6,928 nucleotides of DNA from CAG-557 sp045540315 (GCA_045540315.1 JAZQHA010000114.1:1-6928), one strand, 5' to 3'; positions 1-5,343 are shown, numbered from the stretch's first letter. The notes: generated by a model not told the origin, from the letters alone. Made by a program: numbers and translations.

Positions 1-18
1 GGGGCCGGGGGGAGAGGG
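1..18 (+). other. G-rich tract at the window edge, candidate G-quadruplex
   Basis: The first 18 bases contain G runs of 4, 6 and 3 separated by CC and AGA. If the window is a circle, the GGG at 6926-6928 extends the first run to seven, giving enough G tracts for a four-stranded structure. It lies immediately before the DnaA box and rep, so a role in origin structure or rep expression is possible. This is inference, and the run may equally be the arbitrary point where the sequence was opened. Confidence 0.3.
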
Positions 19-27
19 TTATCCACA
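19..27 (+). other. DnaA box, candidate part of the replication origin
   Basis: TTATCCACA matches the strict DnaA-box consensus TTATNCACA at every position. It lies 22 bases upstream of the rep start codon. A DnaA site next to a plasmid initiator gene is typical of theta-type origins that recruit host DnaA. Only one perfect site is seen here. A second perfect match (TTATTCACA) lies at 3024-3032, at the foot of the long palindrome near oriT. Confidence 0.55.
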
Positions 28-48
28 CCCCCTAAAGGAGAATTTGTT

Positions 49-1404
49 ATGGATATGAATCAATACCTGGAAATACATTGTAAAGAGGTTAGTCCTCACG
101 ATTTCTATCGAGATGTCTTTCCGGAAGGCGAACTGGAAGAAAAAGGAAAGTATGTAGACGGTGAATATACCGGAATTGCAATTTCTGTTAATGACAAGAC
201 CAAAAAGGTGAAAAGGTATAGCGTTACCAATGAGTTGAGCGTGATTGATGAACTTTGCAAGTGTGATGACTTTTGTCTAATGTCACCTATCAGTTATGCA
301 GGCAAAGCTAGAAAGAGCGATAATGCAAGATTTTTGTATGCGTTGGCTATCGACTTGGACGGTATCAAACAGGAAGATTACAAAGGTGTACCTATTGGTA
401 TCGATACACTTTTTTGGCAATTTGACGGGCATGGTCCATCAAACTACCTGCCACTTCCTTCGTACATCTGTTCGTCTGGAACGGGGCTCCACTTGTATTA
501 TATTTTTGAAAAACCTATACCGTTATTCAAAAATATAGTCAAAGAACTGGAAAAATATAAGAAACGCTTAACTTGGCAGTTATGGACTCAAGGTGTATCA
601 CACTTATCGAAAAATGTACAGTACGAGAGTCTTTTTCAAGGGTTTAGAATACCTGGGACGATAACAAAAAATGGAAAGCGTGCCAGAGTTTTCAGAGTGG
701 ACAATGGAACGAAAGTCACTATGGAGTATTTAAACCGGTTTGTGCCGGCAGACTATCGCACAAAGGATTTTACGTACAAATCAAAGTTGACTTTGAGCGC
801 AGCCAAAAAGAAATATCCGGAATGGTATGACCGAAGGGTTGTCAGAGGGGAAGCGAAATGTAGTTGGACTTGCAAAAGAGACCTTTACGACTGGTGGAAA
901 CGCAAGTTGGAAGAAGGTGCGACTGACGGACACAGATATTGGTGCATACAGACCCTTGCGGTTTATGCCATGAAATGTGGGATTTCACGAGAAGAATTAG
1001 AGAATGATGCTTTTGGTTACATAGAACTTCTTGATTCTATCGGCAAACGTGAGGACAATCCTTTTACTGCCAATGATGTTTTGAAAGCGTTGGAAGCCTA
1101 TAATGCAAGCTATGTAACTTATCCGGTAAAAACAATCAGTGACAGAACTGGAATAAGGATTGAAAAAAATAAAAGAAATTACCGAAAACAAGAACTGCAT
1201 TTAAAATTGGCTCGTGCTAATAAAGCTATTTTAAAAGAAGCAGAAGAAATGAAGCCGGAAGGTAGACCTAATGTTAAAGAAATGGTTTTACGGTGGAAAA
1301 GATTTAATCCGGAAGGCAAAAAGATTGACTGCGAAAGAGAAACAGGATTGAGTAGACCTACGGTTTTGAAGTGGTGGAACGAAGTTGATGAACAAGGCTC
1401 GTAA
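49..1404 (+). CDS. Plasmid replication protein with archaeo-eukaryotic-type primase (prim-pol) domain
   Basis: A 451-residue protein that probably initiates plasmid replication by priming, and possibly polymerising, at the origin. The N-terminal half carries two hallmark motifs of the archaeo-eukaryotic primase fold. ALAIDLDG (98-105) holds the metal-binding aspartates D102 and D104, and SSGTGLHLYY (142-151) is the sGxGxH motif with H148. GFRIPGT (198-204) is a conserved-looking third block. The C-terminus (about 404-446) ends in a helix-turn-helix-like segment (GLSRPTVLKWW) suited to binding the origin. The ATG at 49 is preceded by AAAGGAG with an 8-base spacer. No helicase Walker motifs are seen, so the host helicase would be needed. 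A DnaA box lies just upstream and an iteron-like repeat begins two bases after the stop codon. Family assignment is from motifs; the exact plasmid family is unknown. Confidence 0.85.
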   Translation: MDMNQYLEIHCKEVSPHDFYRDVFPEGELEEKGKYVDGEYTGIAISVNDKTKKVKRYSVTNELSVIDELCKCDDFCLMSPISYAGKARKSDNARFLYALAIDLDGIKQEDYKGVPIGIDTLFWQFDGHGPSNYLPLPSYICSSGTGLHLYYIFEKPIPLFKNIVKELEKYKKRLTWQLWTQGVSHLSKNVQYESLFQGFRIPGTITKNGKRARVFRVDNGTKVTMEYLNRFVPADYRTKDFTYKSKLTLSAAKKKYPEWYDRRVVRGEAKCSWTCKRDLYDWWKRKLEEGATDGHRYWCIQTLAVYAMKCGISREELENDAFGYIELLDSIGKREDNPFTANDVLKALEAYNASYVTYPVKTISDRTGIRIEKNKRNYRKQELHLKLARANKAILKEAEEMKPEGRPNVKEMVLRWKRFNPEGKKIDCERETGLSRPTVLKWWNEVDEQGS

Positions 1405-1406
1405 TG

Positions 1407-1456
1407 TATCAATAGGTTTTTTTACATTTTGGGCGTTATATTATCAATGAGTTTTT
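1407..1456 (-). repeat. Iteron-like repeat, right copy, inverted relative to 6622-6713
   Basis: Read on the minus strand, this block consists of a 26-base unit (1456-1431, core ATTGATAATATAACGCCC) followed by a 24-base unit (1430-1407, ending CCTATTGATA). The 24-base unit recurs perfectly on the plus strand at 6679-6702, and the 18-base core recurs at 6696-6713. The spacing of the two ATTGATA cores is 35 bases. On a circle, the two loci would flank the origin and rep as inverted repeats. Plausible roles are Rep-binding iterons, promoter elements (each core includes TTGATA), or recombination sites. Confidence 0.6.
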
Positions 1457-1477
1457 GGGAAAGTTTAGGAGCAAAAG

Positions 1478-1675
1478 ATGAATAACTGTTATACAGAAAA
1501 ACAGCCGAAGCGTGGCAGACCACGGAATGATAACAAGCTTCATGGCATTCGCTGTAATGAAGATGAATTTTTGGCAATCAAAGATTTTTTGAAAAAATAT
1601 AGAGCTAAAAAACTGTCTGAAGCGGAACGTATTAAAAAACTCGAAGCTATCGGACAGAAAAAATTAAAATTTTAA
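1478..1675 (+). CDS. Small basic protein downstream of rep, possible DNA-binding regulator
   Basis: A 65-residue lysine-rich protein that I do not recognise by name. Near its N-terminus KRGRPR (11-16) resembles an AT-hook. It is followed by a short strand-like segment (about 21-26) and a helical segment with EDEFLAIKDFLKKYR. This gives the general look of small ribbon-helix-helix-type proteins that regulate plasmid copy number. The start at 1478 is supported by AGGAG with a 6-base spacer. It begins 73 bases after rep, with the iteron-like repeat in between, and ends just before a strong terminator, so it is probably co-transcribed with rep. A copy-control role is inferred from position and basic charge only. 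Confidence 0.7.
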   Translation: MNNCYTEKQPKRGRPRNDNKLHGIRCNEDEFLAIKDFLKKYRAKKLSEAERIKKLEAIGQKKLKF

Positions 1676-1686
1676 AACGCAATAAA

Positions 1687-1717
1687 AAACAAGAGCCTGT
1701 TTTGCAGGCTCTTGTTT
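1687..1717. terminator. Bidirectional rho-independent terminator between the rep operon and mob
   Basis: A perfect 13-bp stem (arms 1687-1699 and 1705-1717) surrounds a 5-base loop. The GC core is AGAGCCTG/CAGGCTCT. A T-run follows on the minus strand (complement of AATAAAAAA), and a weaker T-rich stretch follows on the plus strand. It lies between two convergent genes, so it can end transcripts from both. Confidence 0.85.
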
Positions 1718-1785
1718 GATTTAGAGGGTAGTTATATATGCGTTGACTTCTGAAAAACGCTGTACGGGGATTCTGGGGCAGTCTA

Positions 1786-2832
1786 CTAGCGTTCGCGAGA
1801 GGTTACTCTGGTCAAAGTTCTCTGTTTCGATTGGCGCATGCGCTTGGCTGCCATGTCACCGGCATAGTCCAATTCCTTGGGGGCATATTCCCTAAGCGTG
1901 GCTAGATATCTTGCTTTTTGTTTGGTTTCTGCAAGTCGGGAATCTTTTTCGGTTACGGTCTCTTCTAAAAGCTTGACCGCTGCTTTCAACTCTTCGTTTT
2001 CTTGGCGGAGTTTCGGAACATTCTTTGACTGCTTCGCTTCGAGGTCTGCTTTAGCAACCCTTACAGCAGCATAGTCTTTCGCAACTGCCATGAGATACTC
2101 ATAATCTTCAACAGGCAGTTTGACCACTTTGGCGCTGTCGAAAATTCCGGAACGTTCCGGCTGATTTTCCGCAGCGATTCTGTCCGTCGTCCGGATCACG
2201 GCGGAAACATCTTGCTTGGCAAGTGCCATGGAACGCTTGTAGTCATTGGTGTCAGTGTGCTCATTCTCACTCTCGACAACGCCACGCTCGATAGCAAAGC
2301 CCTTAGCTTGTAATACCTTGGGCAGTTCGTCTTGCAGTTCCTGTAGTGCCTTACGGTCTACGATTGTTTTGGCAGTGAGCTTTCCGTCCCTGATTGGAAC
2401 GAAAGAAAAGTGCATGTGCGGGGTTGCTTCGTCCCTGTGTACTTTAGCGGAAATCACATTATCCTTCCCAAATTTTTCTGCAAGATACTCCGCAGCAGCG
2501 GAAAAGAAAACCTTTTGCTTTTCATCGGACATACCTTCGAAGAACTGGTGTCCTGCGGTTACCAAGACTCCTACCGCACGTACCGCATCCTTGCGTATTG
2601 CTCTCGTTCCGGTGTACTTAGCTTTGGTGATTGATTCGGCTGCCTTCGGGTAGTTAGTAGTGGGGTTGCCTTCGATACCGGTAATGGCATCGAAATTCGT
2701 TGAAGTCCGAGAGTAGTCAATATCCTTATTTTTGCTGTGCAACGATTTTCGGTCATTGTGAATTTCCATACCTTTCAAATCGTCAGCTTTAAACTTAGTA
2801 ACGTGACATACCAGTAGTGCCAAAACAAACAC
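1786..2832 (-). CDS. mobV: MobV-family plasmid relaxase (Mob/Pre)
   Basis: A 348-residue relaxase that would nick oriT and pilot the transferred strand through a conjugation apparatus supplied by another element. The N-terminus has CHVTKFKADDLKG followed by HNDR (25-28). In the related MobM this motif provides the catalytic histidine, so H25 is the likely nucleophile. KNKDIDYSRTSTNFD (34-48) is the next conserved block. VHRDEATPHMHF (131-142) is the metal-binding histidine triad with acidic residues (H132, E135, H139, H141). The C-terminal part (about 250-310) is a charged coiled coil. At 348 residues it is shorter than MobM (about 490), with loss confined to the C-terminal region. The start is GTG at 2832 with GAGG at a 7-base spacing; the next ATG would remove motif I. 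oriT lies 90 bases upstream. No type IV secretion genes are present, so the plasmid is mobilizable, not self-transmissible. Confidence 0.93.
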   Translation of the reverse strand: MFVLALLVCHVTKFKADDLKGMEIHNDRKSLHSKNKDIDYSRTSTNFDAITGIEGNPTTNYPKAAESITKAKYTGTRAIRKDAVRAVGVLVTAGHQFFEGMSDEKQKVFFSAAAEYLAEKFGKDNVISAKVHRDEATPHMHFSFVPIRDGKLTAKTIVDRKALQELQDELPKVLQAKGFAIERGVVESENEHTDTNDYKRSMALAKQDVSAVIRTTDRIAAENQPERSGIFDSAKVVKLPVEDYEYLMAVAKDYAAVRVAKADLEAKQSKNVPKLRQENEELKAAVKLLEETVTEKDSRLAETKQKARYLATLREYAPKELDYAGDMAAKRMRQSKQRTLTRVTSRER

Positions 2833-2921
2833 CTACTTTCCTCTAAAACAAGTAACCGAGCGCGTGCAATAAACCCACTTTTTAGTGTTTATCGTGTAAG
2901 CAGCGCTCCCTTCCTTTAGAG

Positions 2922-2945
2922 TAAAGTATAGCTCATTATACTTTA
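2922..2945 (-). other. oriT: oriT of pMV158 (MobV) type, with predicted nick site
   Basis: A perfect 9-bp inverted repeat, TAAAGTATA / TATACTTTA, flanks a 6-base loop. The arms, their length and the loop size match, as I remember it, the oriT of pMV158, whose loop is GTGTGT with the nick after GTG. Here the loop on the mob-coding (minus) strand is ATGAGC. By analogy the nick would fall after ATG, at about position 2934/2933 on the minus strand. Location just upstream of a MobV relaxase supports the assignment. The strand and exact nick are inferred by homology. Confidence 0.88.
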
Positions 2946-2970
2946 TGTTACAAGCCCATAAAGTTAATAA

Positions 2971-3022
2971 GCCCTGCGGGGCAAACATGAGCGTTGCTCA
3001 TGGCTGCCGAATTTTCAGCAGC
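2971..3022. repeat. Three consecutive short hairpins beside oriT
   Basis: GCCC-TGCG-GGGC (2971-2982), ATGAGC-GTT-GCTCAT (2987-3001) and GCTGCCGAA-TT-TTCAGCAGC (3003-3022, one mismatch) follow one another with gaps of one to four bases. Such close-packed stem-loops are typical of regions that act as single strands, for example conversion origins used after transfer. The second hairpin repeats the oriT loop hexamer in both orientations. Confidence 0.6.
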
Positions 3023-3029
3023 ATTATTC

Positions 3030-3157
3030 ACACCGTGCCCTTGTTGGCGATTATAGCAGCCTTTAAGGATTCACAAGTCAAGCGTGCCTTGCACCGCTTG
3101 CGGCTTGCGCTTGACTTGCGGATCCGGCTGCTTATCATCCCACAAGGGATGCGGTGT
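3030..3157. repeat. 128-base imperfect palindrome, candidate single-strand origin or single-strand promoter
   Basis: Left arm 3030-3084 pairs with right arm 3108-3157 around a 23-base loop. The inner 18 positions (3067-3084 against 3108-3125) match at 16, including an 11-bp perfect stem CAAGTCAAGCG/CGCTTGACTTG. The outer 32-base arms (3030-3061, 3126-3157) pair with several mismatches, and TTTAA (3062-3066) bulges out on the left. A perfect extended -10 element (TGCTATAAT, minus strand) lies in the left arm. Long structured DNA near oriT that carries an RNA-polymerase site fits single-strand origins of the sso type or F-plasmid Frpo-like promoters. The family cannot be named from sequence alone. 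Confidence 0.6.
3050..3058 (-). promoter_or_regulatory. Extended -10 promoter element reading toward oriT and mob
   Basis: On the minus strand TGCTATAAT is a perfect extended -10 hexamer. A TTGACT-like -35 exists but sits 20 bases upstream, and TTGTGA sits at 15. Recognition would therefore depend mainly on the extended -10. Transcription from here would cross oriT and reach mob about 210 bases downstream. It also lies in the stem of the long palindrome, so it might be used in single-stranded form. Confidence 0.5.
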
Positions 3158-3187
3158 AAAAAAAGAAAACCCCTGCTTTCGCAGGGG
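3155..3187 (-). terminator. Rho-independent terminator of the brnT-brnA operon
   Basis: On the minus strand CCCCTGC-GAAA-GCAGGGG (7-bp stem, GAAA tetraloop, 3170-3187) is followed by TTTTCTTTTTTT. It lies six bases beyond the brnA stop codon. The plus strand lacks a T-run after the stem, so it acts in one direction. Confidence 0.9.
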
Positions 3188-3192
3188 GGCTG

Positions 3193-3507
3193 TTACAAGC
3201 ATTGTTTTAACATGTCCGGATTGTTAATAGCCATGTCAAGCAATCTACCCATTATGCCAGTATAACCTTTGCCTAGGGATTTTGCCTTTTTCAAGGTAGC
3301 AGGGTTTACCCTTATAGTCAACAAAGGTTTTCTGCGGTCTACTCGTTGCTGTTTCGCAATCAAAGCCATTTGGCTAAGTTGCTCGTCAGTTAGTTCCGGA
3401 CAATCCTCGTCAAAGGTGATAGGCATCTTGGAAGCTCGTTCAATTTCTTCTATTTCTTTCGGAGTAAGCGGTTCTTTCTCATAAATCATCTTGCTGATAG
3501 TCGTCAT
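3193..3507 (-). CDS. brnA: BrnA-family antitoxin
   Basis: A 104-residue antitoxin that would bind and neutralise BrnT and repress the shared promoter. The acidic N-terminal half (about 14-50, PLTPKEIEEIE and DEDCPELTDEQ) is typical of the toxin-binding part. The C-terminal half (KPLLTIRVNPATLKKAK, then GKGYTGIMGRLLDMAI) is a ribbon-helix-helix-like DNA-binding domain in the usual BrnA arrangement. The ATG at 3507 is chosen because AAAGGAG (3516-3522) lies 8 bases upstream; a GTG at 3516 in the same frame overlaps that ribosome site. It overlaps the end of brnT by 29 bases, so translation is probably coupled. The order is toxin first, antitoxin second, as usual for this family. The start has a much stronger ribosome site than the toxin gene. 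Confidence 0.88.
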   Translation of the reverse strand: MTTISKMIYEKEPLTPKEIEEIERASKMPITFDEDCPELTDEQLSQMALIAKQQRVDRRKPLLTIRVNPATLKKAKSLGKGYTGIMGRLLDMAINNPDMLKQCL

Positions 3508-3784
3508 AATAAACACTCCTTTCTCTAGGTGTCGCTAAGCGTGCGGATATAATTCTAGTAGCATCTTTTCTGTCGGTATAGACAACGAACAGAACCTTGT
3601 GAACCAAGCCGAGAACGATGTAACGCTCCTCATCGGTACTGTGTTTCTCGTCATAAAATTCAATTCTGTTTTCGTCATCGAATACCCTAGAAGCGGTCGA
3701 AAAACTCAACCCATGCTTCTGTATGTTAATTCTCTCTTTGTCATCGTCCCATTCCATGGGGCGACCATTTATCAGTGTCCTCAT
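3479..3784 (-). CDS. brnT: BrnT-family ribonuclease toxin
   Basis: A 101-residue toxin of the BrnT family, RelE-fold RNases that block translation when their antitoxin is lost. Family landmarks are MEWDDDKERINIQKHGLSFS (10-29, the EWD..K...N..KHG.SF pattern), a central VFDDENRIEF strand region, the EERYIVLG block, and the C-terminal RIISARLATPRER motif with conserved arginines. Length is normal. The start MRTLINGRP at 3784 is preferred. The frame extends upstream to 3907, but that stretch contains the promoter and its codons resemble no BrnT. The predicted transcript begins at or next to this ATG, so it would be leaderless and poorly translated. The toxin and antitoxin together would stabilise the plasmid by post-segregational killing. 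Confidence 0.88.
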   Translation of the reverse strand: MRTLINGRPMEWDDDKERINIQKHGLSFSTASRVFDDENRIEFYDEKHSTDEERYIVLGLVHKVLFVVYTDRKDATRIISARLATPRERSVYYDDYQQDDL

Positions 3785-3790
3785 AGAAAA

Positions 3791-3819
3791 AGTATAACAA
3801 ATTGTGTAACAAAAAACAA
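3791..3819 (-). promoter_or_regulatory. Promoter and probable BrnA operator of the brn operon
   Basis: On the minus strand TTGTTT (3819-3814) and TATACT (3796-3791) are separated by exactly 17 bases, placing the transcript start near 3784, the A of the brnT ATG. The spacer holds the small dyad TTGT-TAC-ACAA and a direct repeat TTTGTTA. These are the kind of elements a ribbon-helix-helix antitoxin such as BrnA binds for autorepression. The operator assignment is inference. Confidence 0.65.
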
Positions 3820-3863
3820 GTGTTGCTGAGTGTTGTTGCTGAAAACATACAATATTTGCAAAA

Positions 3864-3909
3864 AATGCTATCGTAAAGCAGTTGATGATGTTTACGATAG
3901 TAAGCATTA
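3864..3909. repeat. Interrupted inverted repeat between brnT and the divergent coiled-coil gene
   Basis: CTATCGTAAA (3868-3877) and TTTACGATAG (3891-3900) form a 10-bp perfect stem with a 13-base loop. AATGC/GCATT extends the pairing after a 4-base bulge on the right side. It lies upstream of the extended -10 of the gene at 3975 and about 45 bases behind the brn promoter. An operator for the 180-residue protein or for BrnA is a reasonable guess. Confidence 0.5.
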
Positions 3910-3927
3910 GACGAGGAGCCGTTCTTG

Positions 3928-3936
3928 TGGTATCAT
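3928..3936 (+). promoter_or_regulatory. Extended -10 promoter for the coiled-coil gene
   Basis: TGGTATCAT matches the TGnTATAAT extended -10 with one change in the hexamer. No good -35 is seen (TTAGAC at an 18-base spacing is weak). The predicted start near 3943 gives a leader of about 30 bases, with GGTGGTG before the ATG at 3975. Confidence 0.45.
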
Positions 3937-3974
3937 AAATAAAGGTTGTAAATGAATTTTACGGTGGTGATAAC

Positions 3975-4517
3975 ATGTATTCAGCACAAGATTTAGCCGA
4001 CAGATACGGAATAACGAAAGCCGGATTGATAGGTTTCGTGAAGTCTAACCTTTCCGAAATCAACAAAGGCAAGCTCAATGCCTATCAAACTGGAACGAAG
4101 AAAAACTGGGAGTTCACAGAAGAAGCGGTACGGATAATTGACAGGCTTCGCAATGTCGGGAGTTCCGTAATGGAACGTCCTGTTGAGAGCGAGGAACTGC
4201 TGCGGCTCCGGGAAGAAAACTCCAACCTTAAAACCACGCTGCTCATGACGAAGCAGGAAGTATTGAACCACAAAGACCGGATAATTGTACTGACGGAAAC
4301 AGCAGCCACCAATGCAAGACTGTTGGGCGCTGCTGAAAGCGACTTAAAGGCAGCGGCAGCAGAGAAAGAAAGACAACGGGCTGAAATAGAAGCCTTAAAA
4401 GAAGAGTATACAGCTGTTAAAGCTGAAGCCGAAGCAATCAAAAAGGAACTATATAAAGTACAAGTTGCATTTACAGCAGAAAAGAACAAGAGCTTTTGGC
4501 AAAGGATTTTTGGATAA
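3975..4517 (+). CDS. Helix-turn-helix plus coiled-coil plasmid protein (DUF536/KfrA-like architecture)
   Basis: A 180-residue protein with an N-terminal helix-turn-helix (about 1-58, SAQDLADRYGITKAGLIGFV then a wing-like NWEFTEEAVRIID). A long glutamate/lysine/alanine-rich coiled coil follows (about 70-165), and the C-terminus is aromatic and basic (KSFWQRIFG). This order recalls DUF536-type proteins of Gram-positive plasmids and KfrA of broad-host-range plasmids, which bind DNA and aid segregation or copy control. The similarity is architectural and I have no sequence comparison to prove it. The ATG at 3975 follows GGTGGTG with a 5-base spacer. It is a single-gene transcript between an extended -10 and a strong terminator, divergent from brnT. 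The aromatic tail may mediate membrane contact or protein binding. Confidence 0.7.
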   Translation: MYSAQDLADRYGITKAGLIGFVKSNLSEINKGKLNAYQTGTKKNWEFTEEAVRIIDRLRNVGSSVMERPVESEELLRLREENSNLKTTLLMTKQEVLNHKDRIIVLTETAATNARLLGAAESDLKAAAAEKERQRAEIEALKEEYTAVKAEAEAIKKELYKVQVAFTAEKNKSFWQRIFG

Positions 4518-4553
4518 AAAAGACCGTAGCTTTCGCTACGGTCTTTTTGTTTT
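4517..4553. terminator. Bidirectional rho-independent terminator
   Basis: A perfect 14-bp stem (4517-4530 with 4535-4548, core GACCGTAGC/GCTACGGTC) has a TTTC loop. On the plus strand TTTTTGTTTTT follows and ends the coiled-coil gene. On the minus strand TTTTTTA follows and ends the operon that finishes with the small gene at 4553. Confidence 0.93.
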
Positions 4554-4624
4554 TAGCAAACAACATCGATGATTGGTTTAAGGTTGTTCCAAAAAGCATA
4601 AACAACAATTACTGGCAATAACAT
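4553..4624 (-). CDS. 23-residue hydrophobic peptide (unannotated small gene)
   Basis: An overlooked small gene encoding 23 residues. The first half is strongly hydrophobic (MLLPVIVVYAFW, 1-12), followed by NNLKP (13-17), IID and a terminal VVC. It could insert in or lie on the membrane. The ATG at 4624 is preceded by AAAGGAG (4633-4639) with an 8-base spacer, as strong as any in the window. That ribosome site starts only five bases after the stop of the cysteine-rich gene, so the two are almost certainly co-transcribed. The stop lies directly before the terminator at 4517-4548, which fixes it as the last gene of the operon. I do not recognise the sequence. Confidence 0.62.
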   Translation of the reverse strand: MLLPVIVVYAFWNNLKPIIDVVC

Positions 4625-4644
4625 AAGAATCTCTCCTTTAAGAA

Positions 4645-5274
4645 TCACAATTTATAACGCTCTTTTAATTTAACAACCATTGTTTTATACAATTCAACAG
4701 CTGCTTCGTGATTTCCAGAACGCACAAATTCACAAACTGGTTCTACGTAATTTTTCAACAAATCTTTTGCCAGAACCATTTTTTGTGTGTCGTGGGAAAT
4801 ATGTTTTGCAATAATCGGTCCTACGATATCGTATTCCGCAAGGATGTTACTATATGCTAAGTCATTTTTCATTGTTTGGTCCCTGAATTTTCTTAACGTT
4901 TGCAGTTGTTCACATTTGTCATCGAAGCCTAGACACTCTACAACTACAGTGGTTAAATAACAGCCGCTTCCTCCCTCTCGTTCTCTAAAGTTAGAACACA
5001 CAGAGTCGTCAACTGGGTAGTAACAATTTCGGTAAGAACACCAGTATTCATTGCTTCTGCTTGGATGCTCATCGCTAGTATTCATATAAACGCATTGTCC
5101 ACAACAAGTCAATTTATTTCCTCCTTTAGGTAAAAACCATGCGCATGCGCGCATATCTCCATATACAGACATACAACAATGACAACACCAACCGTCTTGG
5201 TCTCGATTGTTATATGCCACATCACAATTCTTTGGTTCAAAGAATTCGCATTCATAACAATACTCGTTGTACAA
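4645..5274 (-). CDS. Cysteine-rich protein with two zinc-ribbon-like units and a CFI-box-like domain
   Basis: A 209-residue protein of unknown function. The first 104 residues hold 14 cysteines in two similar units, each of the pattern C-x2-C ... W-C ... C-x2-F: about 6-47 (C6, C9, W29, C30, C44) and 58-96 (C58, C61, W78, C79, C84, C93). This suggests a duplicated metal-binding module. From 105, CYLTTVVVECLG, then LQTLRKFRDQTM and LAEYDIVGP, match the C-F-I-x-T-A ... L-x2-LR-x-FRD ... Y-x2-x-P pattern of the CFI-box domain as I remember it. The rest is helical. I chose the TTG at 5274, which has AAGGAG (5283-5288) at an 8-base spacing; a GTG at 5283 lies inside that ribosome site. It is the middle gene of a three-gene operon with tiny genes on each side. 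No signal peptide is visible, so it is probably cytoplasmic. Confidence 0.75.
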   Translation of the reverse strand: MYNEYCYECEFFEPKNCDVAYNNRDQDGWCCHCCMSVYGDMRACAWFLPKGGNKLTCCGQCVYMNTSDEHPSRSNEYWCSYRNCYYPVDDSVCSNFREREGGSGCYLTTVVVECLGFDDKCEQLQTLRKFRDQTMKNDLAYSNILAEYDIVGPIIAKHISHDTQKMVLAKDLLKNYVEPVCEFVRSGNHEAAVELYKTMVVKLKERYKL

Positions 5275-5304
5275 AACAATCACTCCTTGTCGATTAATTC
5301 GGAG

Positions 5305-5343
5305 TTATTTTCGCCGTATCTTTATTTTCAACAACTTTTTCAT
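5305..5343 (-). CDS. 12-residue basic peptide MKKLLKIKIRRK
   Basis: A complete tiny gene with ATG at 5343 and TAA at 5305-5307. Its excellent ribosome site AAAGGAG (5352-5358) is at an 8-base spacing. Seven of 12 residues are lysine or arginine. It is the first gene of the minus operon and ends 30 bases before the TTG of the cysteine-rich gene. It may be a leader peptide controlling that weak TTG start, or a functional cationic peptide. It resembles the start of the divergent 20-residue peptide (both begin MKK and contain a K-I-R-R run). The ribosome site lies in a short dyad (AAGGA-G-TCCTT). Confidence 0.55.
   Translation of the reverse strand: MKKLLKIKIRRK

Larger units (their letters stand above)
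2833..3192. other. Non-coding transfer/structure region between mob and the toxin-antitoxin operon
   Basis: This 360-base stretch holds no convincing gene. From the mob side it contains the mob ribosome site (2837-2845), an imperfect hairpin (2869-2892, arms ATAAACCCACT and AGTGTTTAT), oriT (2922-2945), three short hairpins (2971-2982, 2987-3001, 3003-3022), a 128-base palindrome (3030-3157) and the terminator of the brn operon (3155-3187). An open frame on the plus strand from 2945 runs through all these structures, lacks a ribosome site and is best regarded as accidental. Confidence 0.75.

Noticed and set aside
1407..1456. XerCD dif-like recombination site
   Set aside because: The sequence lacks the 11-6-11 layout with a recognisable XerD half (TTATGTTAAAT-like), although a different recombinase cannot be excluded.
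2246..2653. Plus-strand frames inside the relaxase gene
   Set aside because: They are antisense to a gene with clear catalytic motifs and have no ribosome sites or family resemblance.
2948..3001. A 17-codon minus-strand frame starting MSNAHVCPAG
   Set aside because: No ribosome site precedes it, and its sequence is made of the two short hairpins next to oriT, so the frame is probably a by-product of structure.
3030..3157. Integron attC site or small MITE
   Set aside because: The palindrome has no attC core sites or integrase nearby, and no terminal repeats with target duplication could be found.
2945..3265. A 106-codon plus-strand frame across the oriT-side hairpins
   Set aside because: It lacks a ribosome site, runs through the palindrome, the brn terminator and the end of brnA, and has no protein family pattern.
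3785..3907. 41-codon N-terminal extension of brnT
   Set aside because: This segment contains the promoter, is AT-rich and non-homologous to BrnT, and would make the toxin far longer than the family.
4085..4489. Minus-strand frame rich in serine and alanine opposite the coiled-coil gene
   Set aside because: Its composition is the expected antisense of a Glu/Lys/Ala coiled coil, and no start signals are present.
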